The notes below the pieces were generated by a model. It was not told the DNA's origin and ran no database searches. It saw only the letters and a list, made by a program, of their open reading frames with translations. From Acidobacteriota bacterium (GTDB taxonomy: Bacteria > Acidobacteriota > Terriglobia > Acidiferrales > UBA7541), in the NCBI GenBank assembly GCA_013289665.1, contig JABCZN010000001.1, forward strand, positions 682,001 to 746,000: 64,000 nucleotides of DNA. The letters are read 5' to 3'. Position numbers and translations under genes: made by a program. Below are positions 7,881 to 15,191 of this stretch, one piece after another; the stretch's first letter is position 1, and the number at the start of each line of letters is the position of its first letter.

Positions 7881-8360
7881 TCAGACCTTCTGTATCGCCG
7901 GCATCTCTCCCTTGGTGTTTTCCAGCATCTGGTCTTTCCGGAAAACCAGCGCATTAATGTCATACGTCGCCAGTTCAAACCCGTGCCCATGAGTAATCGC
8001 ATCCGTCGGGCACGCTTCTACGCAGTACCCGCAAAAAATGCATCGCGAATAATCAATGTTGTAAACACTCGCATACCGCTCCCCCGCCGAAATCCGGTTG
8101 GAGTCCGTATTCTCCGCCGCCTCAATGTAAATGCAGTTCGCCGGGCAAGCCGCCGCGCACAAGAAGCATCCCACGCACTTTTCCAGCCCGCTCTCATCCC
8201 GGTGCAGCACATGAATTCCGCGGTATCGCGGCTGAAAATGCACCGGCTCGTGCGGGTAATTCTCCGTCACCGTCTTCCGGAACATATTCTTCCAGGTGAC
8301 AGCGAACCCCTTCACCAGCGCAACGGTCGTCTCTGCCACTTCCCCGATTAAATTGGCCAT
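7881..8360 (-). CDS. nuoI: NuoI-type 2x[4Fe-4S] ferredoxin subunit (NADH-quinone oxidoreductase subunit I)
   Basis: A 159-residue protein with two CxxCxxCxxxC clusters: C62/C65/C68/C72 (CVGCFLCAAACP) and C106/C109/C112/C116 (CIFCGYCVEACP). The N-terminal amphipathic stretch and the insert AENTDSNRISAGERYASVYN between clusters are typical of NuoI, which carries electrons through clusters N6a/N6b of complex I at the membrane. No other nuo gene is nearby. It lies downstream of a YpdA-like reductase on the same strand (123 bp gap). It may be a detached complex I subunit, a second copy, or an electron carrier serving that reductase. Confidence 0.88.
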   Translation of the reverse strand: MANLIGEVAETTVALVKGFAVTWKNMFRKTVTENYPHEPVHFQPRYRGIHVLHRDESGLEKCVGCFLCAAACPANCIYIEAAENTDSNRISAGERYASVYNIDYSRCIFCGYCVEACPTDAITHGHGFELATYDINALVFRKDQMLENTKGEMPAIQKV

Positions 8361-8366
8361 AATCCC

Positions 8367-8396
8367 CTGTCGCGGCCCCGACCCGGTCGGGCCAAA
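8367..8396. repeat. F element between ypdA and nuoI
   Basis: GCGGCCCCGACCCGGTCGGG contains the CCCGACC/GGTCGGG hairpin of family F. Related copies lie at 19738-19776, 43262-43296, 47835-47875 and 49242-49280. Confidence 0.6.
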
Positions 8397-8483
8397 CTAT
8401 TCCGCCTAATGAGTCTACCAAACCCCAGACAACCCTTCCAAATGCTCTCCTTGCATGCTTCTCCTCAGCCTCTTTTACCTCCT

Positions 8484-9461
8484 CTAGTTCCCTTCCTTCA
8501 GCCCCTCCACAATCTGCTTCCCATGAAATCTTCCATTCTCAATAAATATCTCTCCCGTATGGCGCCCGGCCACCACTACGCCTGCCAGATAAATCCCCGA
8601 CACATTGCTTTCCAGCGTTTTCGGATCCAGCGACGGCCTTTTGCTTTCCGGATCCAATCTCACTCCCAACGCCTGGATAAACTCATAATCCGGGTGATAC
8701 CCCGTCAATGCGAACACCTGCTTTGCACTCAATTCCTGCACACCCGCATCGTTTTCCACCACAATTCCCTCGCGCACAATCTCCTTCACTCGCGTGCCGA
8801 AGAGGGCCTGAATCTGCCCCGCCTTGATCCGGTTCTCGATGTCCGGCCTAACCCAGTACTTCAGCGAAGTCCCCAACTCTTTTGAGCGCACGAGCAGCGT
8901 GACCCGCGCCCCGTTCCGATACAAATCCAGCGCCGATTCCACCGCCGAATTCTTTCCGCCAATCACCACCACATCCTGATTCCAGAACGGGTGAGGCTCC
9001 GTATAGTAGTGATTCACATGCGGCAGATGCTCGCCCGGCACGCCCATCTCATTCGGCAAATCGTAATATCCGGTGGCCACCACAATTTTTTTCCCGTGGT
9101 ATTTCTCTTCCCGCCCGCTCTCTGTCTCCGTCACCACAGTGAACGCGCCGTCGTGCCCATCCACCCGCAGCACCTTCTCAAACAGCCGCAGCTCCAGCCC
9201 GTAGTGTTCCGCGCCCTTCCGGTAATACTTCAGCGCCTCGATCCGCGTCGGCTTGTCCCCGCCGGTGACCATCGGCAACCCGCCAATCTCCAGCAATTCC
9301 GGCGTCGTAAAAAACACCATGTTCACCGGGTAGTTGTAAATCGAGTTGCACAAGCAACCCTTATCAATCACCAGCGCTTGCATCCCCGCCCGCTTCGCTT
9401 CCATAGCGCAAGCCAATCCTGTCGGACCCGCGCCAATACAAACAATGTCATAAATAGTCAT
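8484..9461 (-). CDS. ypdA: YpdA-type FAD/NAD(P) oxidoreductase (putative bacillithiol disulfide reductase)
   Basis: A 325-residue two-dinucleotide-domain flavoprotein of the thioredoxin-reductase superfamily. FAD is bound by GAGPTG at 10-15 and NAD(P)H by VVIGGKNSAVESALDL near 165. The C-terminal FAD motif is GIYLAGVVVAG near 290. It has no CxxC active site, like YpdA, which reduces bacillithiol disulfide with NADPH. CLCNSIYNYPVNMVFFTTPE near 37-55 is characteristic of YpdA. Bacillithiol synthesis genes are not in the window, so the physiological substrate is inferred. It is followed by nuoI and preceded by a small hypothetical gene on the same strand. Confidence 0.85.
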   Translation of the reverse strand: MTIYDIVCIGAGPTGLACAMEAKRAGMQALVIDKGCLCNSIYNYPVNMVFFTTPELLEIGGLPMVTGGDKPTRIEALKYYRKGAEHYGLELRLFEKVLRVDGHDGAFTVVTETESGREEKYHGKKIVVATGYYDLPNEMGVPGEHLPHVNHYYTEPHPFWNQDVVVIGGKNSAVESALDLYRNGARVTLLVRSKELGTSLKYWVRPDIENRIKAGQIQALFGTRVKEIVREGIVVENDAGVQELSAKQVFALTGYHPDYEFIQALGVRLDPESKRPSLDPKTLESNVSGIYLAGVVVAGRHTGEIFIENGRFHGKQIVEGLKEGN

Positions 9462-9523
9462 AGTCTTTGGATTCGTTTCAATAACCCTCGGTTACCCCTT
9501 TCTTCGTCACGGCACCCCGCACC

Positions 9524-9586
9524 TGAACTTGTGGGTGCCCCATCCTTTGCGCCGTTTGCAAAGGGTGGGCTCGTACGCTACCCAAT
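9524..9586. repeat. B element upstream of ypdA
   Basis: The copy begins GAACTTGTGGGTGCCCCATC and ends AAAGGGTGGGCTCGTACG. Its arms (GGTGCCCCATCCTTTG / CAAAGGGTGGG) can pair imperfectly. Other B copies: 19622-19682, 21300-21357, 22869-22925, 36886-36945. Confidence 0.7.
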
Positions 9587-9636
9587 CACCTCTGTCTTCT
9601 CTCCTTTTCTTTGAACTATCAACTAGGAACTTTGAA

Positions 9637-9972
9637 CTACGAATTTCTCTCCCCCATCTCCAAAATCTTCTCCAACTCCACCCGAAACTCCTCCAACTCC
9701 TTCAACTTCTCCTCCGTCGCCGCCACTTCCTTCTTCTTCCACACAAACACATACCCCGAACTCTTCTTCAACCGCACGCTCAAATTTCCATCCACCAAAA
9801 GCGTCACCGGCGCCAGCAATTTTAGTCCGCCATTCTCATTCGGCCCCAGTAGGGCCACGCACTCACCCTTCCGCATAATCAATGCACTCTCATACGGAGA
9901 TATGGCAATCGGCCGAAACCCCGCGCCAAACAACCGCTCCACCACCCGCATCTGCCCCTCAGTCAGTTCCAT
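9637..9972 (-). CDS. Hypothetical protein with C-terminal coiled coil
   Basis: A 111-residue protein I do not recognise. Residues 1-75 look like a small beta-rich domain (FRPIAISPYESALIMRKGEC, LLAPVTLLVDGNLSVRL). Residues 78-108 are charged and helical (KKKEVAATEEKLKELEEF...), consistent with a short coiled coil. No signal peptide or membrane segment is present. Codon use matches neighbouring genes, which supports real coding. It is upstream of ypdA on the same strand, separated by 175 bp containing a B element. Confidence 0.65.
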   Translation of the reverse strand: MELTEGQMRVVERLFGAGFRPIAISPYESALIMRKGECVALLGPNENGGLKLLAPVTLLVDGNLSVRLKKSSGYVFVWKKKEVAATEEKLKELEEFRVELEKILEMGERNS

Positions 9973-10096
9973 TCACTCTTCCCATTTGGAGGGCCGGACT
10001 CGCCGACCGTGGCGGGCCGTTCTTGCCTTCCCCTCTTCTCTGCTGCTGCTCTGCGCCCTCAGCGGCCCTGCGTTCAGCATTCTTCTCTTCACCCCC

Positions 10097-10129
10097 CAAA
10101 AACAAAAGCGGCGCACCCAACTGCGCCGC
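10097..10129 (-). terminator. Intrinsic terminator of parAB
   Basis: On the minus strand GCGGCGCA (10122-10129) pairs perfectly with TGCGCCGC (10108-10115) around a 6-nt loop, followed by TTTTGTTTTTGG. It lies 57 bp after the parB stop. The opposite side also has a T-rich run (10134-10147), so it could work in both directions. Confidence 0.8.
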
Positions 10130-10185
10130 CCTCGTTCTTTCTTTTTCGCCGGCCACTGGTCGGTGACCACTGGCCACTATTCATC

Positions 10186-11004
10186 TCACGCCGCCGAATG
10201 CGTCTCCTCGTCCGCCCCCTCCAACTGCTCCAAAATCTCCCGCAGCGTCCGGATCAACTCATCGCGCGAAACATGGCTCTTCTTAAACTGCAACCGGAAC
10301 TTAAACGCCTCATTCTCCGGCTCAAACTGAAACACAAACGGCTGCGACCTCGGCGCCAATCCCTTCTCATCATTCCGGTCTTGCCGCGCCGCATCTCGCG
10401 TCAACCCGCCTTGGAGAATCTTCGCAAACATCTCCAGCATCTTCTTCTCGGTCGGCTGCCGCGCAATCTGCAGCAGCAACCCCTTGCTCGTCACGCCGCT
10501 CTCTATGCACTTCTTCCGCAGCGGCTCTGGAATGCTCAGCAGGGCCATGGTCTCCGACACCGAAGTCCGCGATTTCCCAATTTTCCGGGCCAGATCTTCA
10601 TGCCGGTACTCAAACGTAGTCGCCAGCCGGTGCAATCCATCCGCCTCTTCAAACGGCGTCAAATCCTTCCGCTGCATGTTCTCAATCAGCGCAATTTCCA
10701 GCGTCTCCGCGTCGTCCGCCATCTTCTCGATGGCTGGCACTTCGCGCAGTCCAGCCGCCCGCGCCGCGTGATACCGCCGCTCGCCCGAAATAATGTGATA
10801 TGCATCCTCGCGCGGCACATAGCGCACCAGCAGCGGCTCCAGCACGCCCTTTTCCCGAATCGAATCCGTTAACTCGCGCAGGTCGCCCAGCACCTTGCGT
10901 GGCTGATCCGGATTCGGCCGGATCTGGTCCACGGGGATCATCCGTCCGACTGCCGCCCCGCTATAGCTTGTCAGTGACTCTACGTAATGCGCGTCATGCC
11001 GCAT
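10186..11004 (-). CDS. parB: ParB/Spo0J chromosome-partitioning protein
   Basis: A 272-residue DNA-binding CTPase that loads at parS and drives origin segregation with ParA. Visible are the ParB N-domain (IPVDQIRPNPDQPRK), the CTP-binding GERRYHAARAAG motif near 75-85, and the helix-turn-helix KIGKSRTSVSETMALL near 140. ATG 11004 is preferred over longer in-frame starts because it gives an 11-bp overlap with parA, typical of coupled translation, and leaves parA intact. The usual LGRGLxxLL N-terminal box that contacts ParA is missing; the protein begins MRHDAHYVESLTSY instead. I found no parS (TGTTTCACGTGAAACA-like) in the window. Confidence 0.9.
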   Translation of the reverse strand: MRHDAHYVESLTSYSGAAVGRMIPVDQIRPNPDQPRKVLGDLRELTDSIREKGVLEPLLVRYVPREDAYHIISGERRYHAARAAGLREVPAIEKMADDAETLEIALIENMQRKDLTPFEEADGLHRLATTFEYRHEDLARKIGKSRTSVSETMALLSIPEPLRKKCIESGVTSKGLLLQIARQPTEKKMLEMFAKILQGGLTRDAARQDRNDEKGLAPRSQPFVFQFEPENEAFKFRLQFKKSHVSRDELIRTLREILEQLEGADEETHSAA

Positions 11005-11794
11005 CTTCAGCGTGACGGGCAACCCGGCTTTCTTCAACACGATGCAGTACCTCCGCTGCCAGCTTTTTGTATTCCACTGCTCCGGGCGATTTGGGAGCAA
11101 AAGTCAAAATCGTTTCCTTGTACGCCGGGCTTTCTTCCAGCCGCACGTTCTTCCCGATCTTGGTCTTGAACAGCACTTCGCCGAACACCGCGCGAATCTG
11201 TCCGTGCGTATCCTTGGAAATATTCGTCCGCTTATCGTAAAGAGTGATCACCACGCCCAGCATCTTCAATTGCGGATTAGGCCGCGCGCGAATCCGCTCG
11301 TACGTCTCGAGCAAATCGTCCGTCCCCTCGATCGCGAAATACGCTGCCTGAATCGGCACCAGCAAATGCGTCGAAGCCACCAGCGCGTTCACCGTCAAAA
11401 TTCCCAGCGACGGCGGCGTGTCCACAATCACATAATCGTAATCTTTCAGCACCGGCGCCAGCGCGTCCTTCAACCGGTACGGCGCGTCAAACTGCCCCGC
11501 CAGCACCGTCTCCAGTTTCGCCAGGGCCAGCCGCCCACTGCCCACGTTCAGCATCGGATCCTTCGTCGGCTTGATCACTTCCGCCATCGGCAAATGCGCG
11601 TCGCCCAGCACGTCGAACATCGATGCCGTCACTTCCCCCATATTGAAAAACGCGATCGTCGAGTTCGCCTGCGGGTCCAGGTCAATCAGCAGCGTGCGCC
11701 GCCCCTTATTCGCGATCGCCGCAGCCAGATTGATCGCCGTCGTCGTTTTACCGACGCCGCCTTTCTGATTCGCTACCGTAATAATGGCAGTCAT
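10994..11794 (-). CDS. parA: ParA/Soj partition ATPase
   Basis: A 266-residue deviant Walker ATPase with KGGVGKTT at 11-18, the DLDPQANST segment near 40, and the Walker B-like VIVDTPPSLG near 115. ParA binds DNA nonspecifically as an ATP dimer and is stimulated by ParB to move the origin. It is the first gene of a two-gene operon with parB, which ends in a clear terminator. The length and the lack of an N-terminal helix-turn-helix are those of chromosomal (type Ib-like) ParA. Confidence 0.95.
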   Translation of the reverse strand: MTAIITVANQKGGVGKTTTAINLAAAIANKGRRTLLIDLDPQANSTIAFFNMGEVTASMFDVLGDAHLPMAEVIKPTKDPMLNVGSGRLALAKLETVLAGQFDAPYRLKDALAPVLKDYDYVIVDTPPSLGILTVNALVASTHLLVPIQAAYFAIEGTDDLLETYERIRARPNPQLKMLGVVITLYDKRTNISKDTHGQIRAVFGEVLFKTKIGKNVRLEESPAYKETILTFAPKSPGAVEYKKLAAEVLHRVEESRVARHAEDAA

Positions 11795-12389
11795 CGAATC
11801 TCTGCCTCCGCTCCTCGCCGCATTCTCTCCAACCAGCTCCGCCTCTTCTCTTGCCTTCTCCTAATCTCTTACCTTACTCTGAAATGTAGCGCTGGCCTTT
11901 TAAAGCCAGCTCTTGCCTTTCTCTTCCCTACTCTTCTCAGCGAACTCTGCGCGCTTACCTCTGCGATCTCCGTGCTGAATCCGACTCCTCCTCTTTTCTC
12001 AATCCGTTCGCCCACACCCCAACCGAGGCACCTCTACTTCATTTAGTCTATTAGCTGTTATGCCGGCAGAAAGGCCACAAGGCATAGGCCCACTCTACGT
12101 TTCATACCCGCAATTCGCAAGCCAAAATTGCAAATTCTCCACCCGCCAGTGGAAAACTCCCCCTCTGCTTGTCTCTGGAGCATTTGTAGGGCCCGCCTTC
12201 CGTCTGCCCGCCATAGGAGAGAGGCGGGCCGCTCATACCTGGCCGAACTCTTCTGAGCGGCCTCTGTGATCTTGACGCTGTGACCTCGGTGTGAAATCCC
12301 CTCTTTCTCCTTCTCCAAAAACCAAAACGGCACAGTCAAGACTGTGCCGCTCACTCTCTTCGCGATTACTGATTACTGATCACATGTTC
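11795..12389. repeat. 595-bp gene-free mosaic of dispersed elements
   Basis: I see no gene. From left: a hairpin with TGTAGCGCTGGC...GCCAGCTCTTGCC flanks (11884-11918), a C block (11935-11990), a GCCCGCC/GGCGGGC hairpin whose right flank reads CCGCTCATACC (12187-12240), a second C block (12250-12296), the pilZ terminator (12316-12349), and a D/E block of ATTACTGATTACTGATC words (12362-12383). The promoter of parA must lie in the right part of 11795-11900, but I cannot place it. Confidence 0.6.
12316..12349 (-). terminator. Intrinsic terminator after the PilZ gene
   Basis: CGGCACAGTC and GACTGTGCCG form a 10-bp inverted repeat (12328-12337 / 12340-12349). On the minus strand it is followed by TTTTGGTTTTTGG. 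It lies 41 bp after the stop of the PilZ gene. Confidence 0.8.
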
Positions 12390-12731
12390 TCAAAACTCCA
12401 CTCCCCAAAAATCCCTCGCCGAACTCTCCAACTCCAATCCCAACTCCCATCCCTTGCGTCCTTCGTGTCCCCGCCAAATCAGCGTCGCTTGCGCCGATTT
12501 CCCACTCATCCCGTTCACGACCCGCAGCTTCTGCCCAATCGGAAATCCCTGTTCCACAATGGCCAGGCACCCATTCGGGCTCACATCCACCGTGTACCCC
12601 TTCGCCCTGAGCGTCTTTCCGCCCTCTTCCCACTCCACGTTCAGTTCCACGCGTGAATTCAGCCGAATCCCCGCCCGTATCTGTTTCTGTCGCGACTCTT
12701 CCGCCATCTCATCCGTCCAGGCCACAGTCAT
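12390..12731 (-). CDS. PilZ-like domain protein
   Basis: A 113-residue single-domain protein resembling PilZ c-di-GMP receptors. It has an arginine-containing N-terminal linker (RAGIRLNSRVELNVEW), the strand motif DVSPNGCLAI matching the D/NxSxxG part of PilZ, and GWELGLELE at the C-terminus. The RxxxR box is not clearly conserved, so c-di-GMP binding is uncertain. It is monocistronic with its own terminator. Single-domain PilZ proteins often regulate motility or polysaccharide export, but no partner is adjacent. Confidence 0.7.
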   Translation of the reverse strand: MTVAWTDEMAEESRQKQIRAGIRLNSRVELNVEWEEGGKTLRAKGYTVDVSPNGCLAIVEQGFPIGQKLRVVNGMSGKSAQATLIWRGHEGRKGWELGLELESSARDFWGVEF

Positions 12732-12962
12732 CTCCTCGACTCACCGCTTATCGCATTCCAAATCGCGACGCGGCAGGCATCCGCAATTCCAAGCCAGCAG
12801 GCACACCCTGCTCCCATCACCCAACCTATCCACCACATCATGCTCCGTCAATGGAACTCCCCGACCCCTTCTACCAACCAGTAACTCTTTTCCTTTCCCT
12901 CTTCTACCTCTTTACTTCCTTTACCTCCTTCCTTCCTCCCCCGTAAACTGTCCTATTCCTCC

Positions 12963-14312
12963 ATGCTCTCCTGGCCCACTCTACGCTCCGAACTTCGCCC
13001 CACCCTCCACCTGGCCATCCCGCTCGTTCTCGCCGAAATCGGTTGGATCAGCATGGCCATCGAGGACACCATGTTCGTCGGGCGCCTCCCCAACAGCGCC
13101 CAATCCATCGCCGCCGTCAGCATCAGCTCCAGCCTCTTCCTCGTCTTCGCCTTCTTCGGCGAAGGCATCCTCATCGGCCTCGACACCCTTGTCTCTCAAT
13201 CCTTCGGCGCTGGCCGCCGTGAAGATTGCTTCCACTCTCTCGTCAACGGCATCTACCTCAGCTTCGCCCTCGCGCCGCTGCTCCTCACCTGTGTCTGGTT
13301 CCTTCCCAATTTCTTCGCCCCGCTCGGAGTCTCCCCCGACGTAGCCGTCCTCGCCCGACCCTACATGCACACGCTTGCCTTCGGCCTCATTCCGCTCCTC
13401 CTCTTCTTCACCTTCCGCCGCACGCTGCAAGGCATGAACCTCGTCCGTCCCGTCGCCTTCGCACTCGTGACCGCGAATCTCATCAACCTCCTCGGCAATT
13501 ACCTCCTCGTCTTCGGTCACTGGCACTTTCCCATGCTCGGGGTCGTCGGCTCCGGCATCGCCACCGCTATCTCCCGCGCCTACCTGGCCACGGTCCTCAT
13601 CGTTTTTCTTTTCTGGCACGACGCACACAATCACGCGTACATGCGTCAAACCTCGCTTCGCCCCGATCCCACCCGCGTCCGCCGCCTCATTGCCCTAGGC
13701 CTTCCTGCCTCGATGCAGATGACTGCCGAAATCAGCGTCTTCGCCGCCGTCGCCTCTCTCATCTCGCGCCTCGGCGCAATTCCTCTCGCCAGTCACCAGA
13801 TCGCTTTGAACACCGTCGCCTTCACCTACATGGTTCCCCTCGGCATCTCTTCCGCCGCCGCCGTCCGCGTCGGCCAGGCCATCGGGCGCCGCGATCTCCC
13901 CGGCGCCAGCCGCGCCGGCAACACCGCCATCCTCCTCGGCGCCGTGTTCATGTCCTGCATGAGCGTCGTCCTTCTCGTCTTCCCCCAATACATCGCCCGC
14001 ATCTACACCAACAATCCCGTCCTTATCCACAACGCCGTCGTCCTTCTCGCCGCGGGCGCGGCCTTCCAACTCTTCGACGGCATCCAGACCGTCGCCACCG
14101 GCGCTCTCCGCGGCACCGGCGACACCCGCACGCCGATGCTTTGTCACTTCTGCGCCTACTGGCTCATGGGCCTCCCGTTCGGCGCCTGGCTCTGCTTCCA
14201 GCAGCACTGGGGCGTCCTCGGCCTCTGGATCGGCCTAAGCGCCTCACTGATCTTAATCGGCATTCTCCTCTTGACTTTCTGGCGCCGGCGCCTTCGCCAT
14301 CTCCCACTCTAG
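12963..14312 (+). CDS. MATE-family multidrug/toxin exporter
   Basis: A 449-residue inner-membrane antiporter with about 12 hydrophobic segments in two related halves. Family marks are AIPLVLAEIGWISMAIEDTMFVG at the N-terminus, SFGAGRREDCF near 80 and VGQAIGRRDLPGAS in the second half. MATE proteins expel cationic drugs or metabolites using Na+ or H+ gradients; the substrate is not predictable. Start at ATG 12963 agrees with the family N-terminus. It is a single gene followed directly by an A hairpin. Confidence 0.93.
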   Translation: MLSWPTLRSELRPTLHLAIPLVLAEIGWISMAIEDTMFVGRLPNSAQSIAAVSISSSLFLVFAFFGEGILIGLDTLVSQSFGAGRREDCFHSLVNGIYLSFALAPLLLTCVWFLPNFFAPLGVSPDVAVLARPYMHTLAFGLIPLLLFFTFRRTLQGMNLVRPVAFALVTANLINLLGNYLLVFGHWHFPMLGVVGSGIATAISRAYLATVLIVFLFWHDAHNHAYMRQTSLRPDPTRVRRLIALGLPASMQMTAEISVFAAVASLISRLGAIPLASHQIALNTVAFTYMVPLGISSAAAVRVGQAIGRRDLPGASRAGNTAILLGAVFMSCMSVVLLVFPQYIARIYTNNPVLIHNAVVLLAAGAAFQLFDGIQTVATGALRGTGDTRTPMLCHFCAYWLMGLPFGAWLCFQQHWGVLGLWIGLSASLILIGILLLTFWRRRLRHLPL

Positions 14313-14340
14313 TGGCACAGGCACTCCTGCCTGTGCTCTT
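14313..14340. repeat. A element after the MATE gene
   Basis: GCACAGGC (14315-14322) and GCCTGTGC (14329-14336) form a perfect 8-bp stem with a 6-nt ACTCCT loop; flanks are GTG on the left and TCTTGG on the right. It is the reference copy of family A and is followed by a short C block (14357-14376). Confidence 0.8.
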
Positions 14341-14397
14341 GGTTGCCTCTTCCTCATCTCAGCGCCCTCCGCGTCAAGTCCCCTCTTTGTTCCACCC

Positions 14398-14430
14398 AAA
14401 AAAACAAAAACGGCACGGAAAACCGTGCCG
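14398..14430 (-). terminator. Intrinsic terminator of the bifunctional nuclease gene
   Basis: CGGCACGG and CCGTGCCG form a perfect 8-bp stem around AAAA (14411-14430). On the minus strand it is followed by TTTTTGTTTTTTTGGG. It lies 50 bp after the stop of the minus-strand gene. Confidence 0.85.
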
Positions 14431-14480
14431 CTCACCGAATCCTGTTATCTGATCGCTGTTATCTGTTATCCCTCTCCCCG

Positions 14481-14966
14481 CTACATCTTGTAACGCCCCA
14501 GATCCTCATCACTCAACCCTTCCAGATAATTCCTCAACTGCTCATTCGAGCTCCGCTCCGCCAGCGCCGTAGCCACCTTCGAATTTTTCAGCACCGACTC
14601 GTCCACAAAGATCGGGCAATCCACCCGCAACGCCAGCGCCAGAGCATCGCTCGGCCGCGAATCAATGCTGATCAACTCGCCTTCGCGCTCCACCCAGATC
14701 AACGCGAAAAACGTATCGTCGCGCAGATCGTTCACCACAATTTTTTGCACGTGCACGTCCAGCCCCAACAGCACATTCTTCAGTAGATCATGCGTCATCG
14801 GCCGCGGCGTGGACACCTTCTCAATCTCCAATGCGATCGCGTTCGCCTCGTACGCCCCCACCCAGATCGGTAGCACCGATTGCCCCTGCACATCCTTCAG
14901 CACCACAATCGGCATCTGCGTAACCGGATCCATCATCAGGCCGCGTATCTTCATTTCCACTTCCAT
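14481..14966 (-). CDS. Bifunctional nuclease (BFN) domain protein, DUF151
   Basis: A 161-residue protein of the BFN/DUF151 family: IVVLKDVQGQSVLPIWVGAY, EANAIALEIE, SRPSDALALALR. The N-terminal domain covers nearly the whole chain, with a short tail (SNEQLRNYLEGLSDEDLGRYKM) resembling a UvrB/UvrC-like motif. Plant BFN proteins have RNase and DNase activity; bacterial roles are poorly defined. ATG 14966 is chosen because GGGAGGA lies 7 nt upstream. The gene has its own terminator and is separated from miaB by an A/C/D-E repeat stretch. Confidence 0.88.
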   Translation of the reverse strand: MEVEMKIRGLMMDPVTQMPIVVLKDVQGQSVLPIWVGAYEANAIALEIEKVSTPRPMTHDLLKNVLLGLDVHVQKIVVNDLRDDTFFALIWVEREGELISIDSRPSDALALALRVDCPIFVDESVLKNSKVATALAERSSNEQLRNYLEGLSDEDLGRYKM

Positions 14967-15020
14967 CGCGTCCTCCCTATCCCCTGCCGATCGACACTCT
15001 ACTTCCCAACTCTTCCGCTT

Positions 15021-15160
15021 CTGTGGCACAGTCACTCCTGACTGTGCTCTCGGATTTCTCTTCTCTGCTCCGACTCTGCGTCCCGAGCGGCTCTGCGTTA
15101 TCCTCTTCCGTCCGCTCTTCTCTTCCTGATTACTGATATCGGATTGCTGTTATCCCCGAT
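15021..15160. repeat. A, C and D/E elements between miaB and the BFN gene
   Basis: The A hairpin here reads GCACAGTC/GACTGTGC (15026-15033 / 15040-15047). Compared with other A copies both arms changed together (GGC to GTC, GCC to GAC), so pairing is kept. A C block (15055-15110) and a D/E block (15125-15160, ATTACTGATATCGGATTGC...) follow in the usual order. Confidence 0.7.
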
Positions 15161-15191
15161 CCCTACCTCAATCACAAACACCAAGCAGACT

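Noticed and set aside
12058..12354. Minus-strand 98-codon frame
   Set aside because: Made of repeat and terminator sequence between parA and the PilZ gene; no family resemblance.
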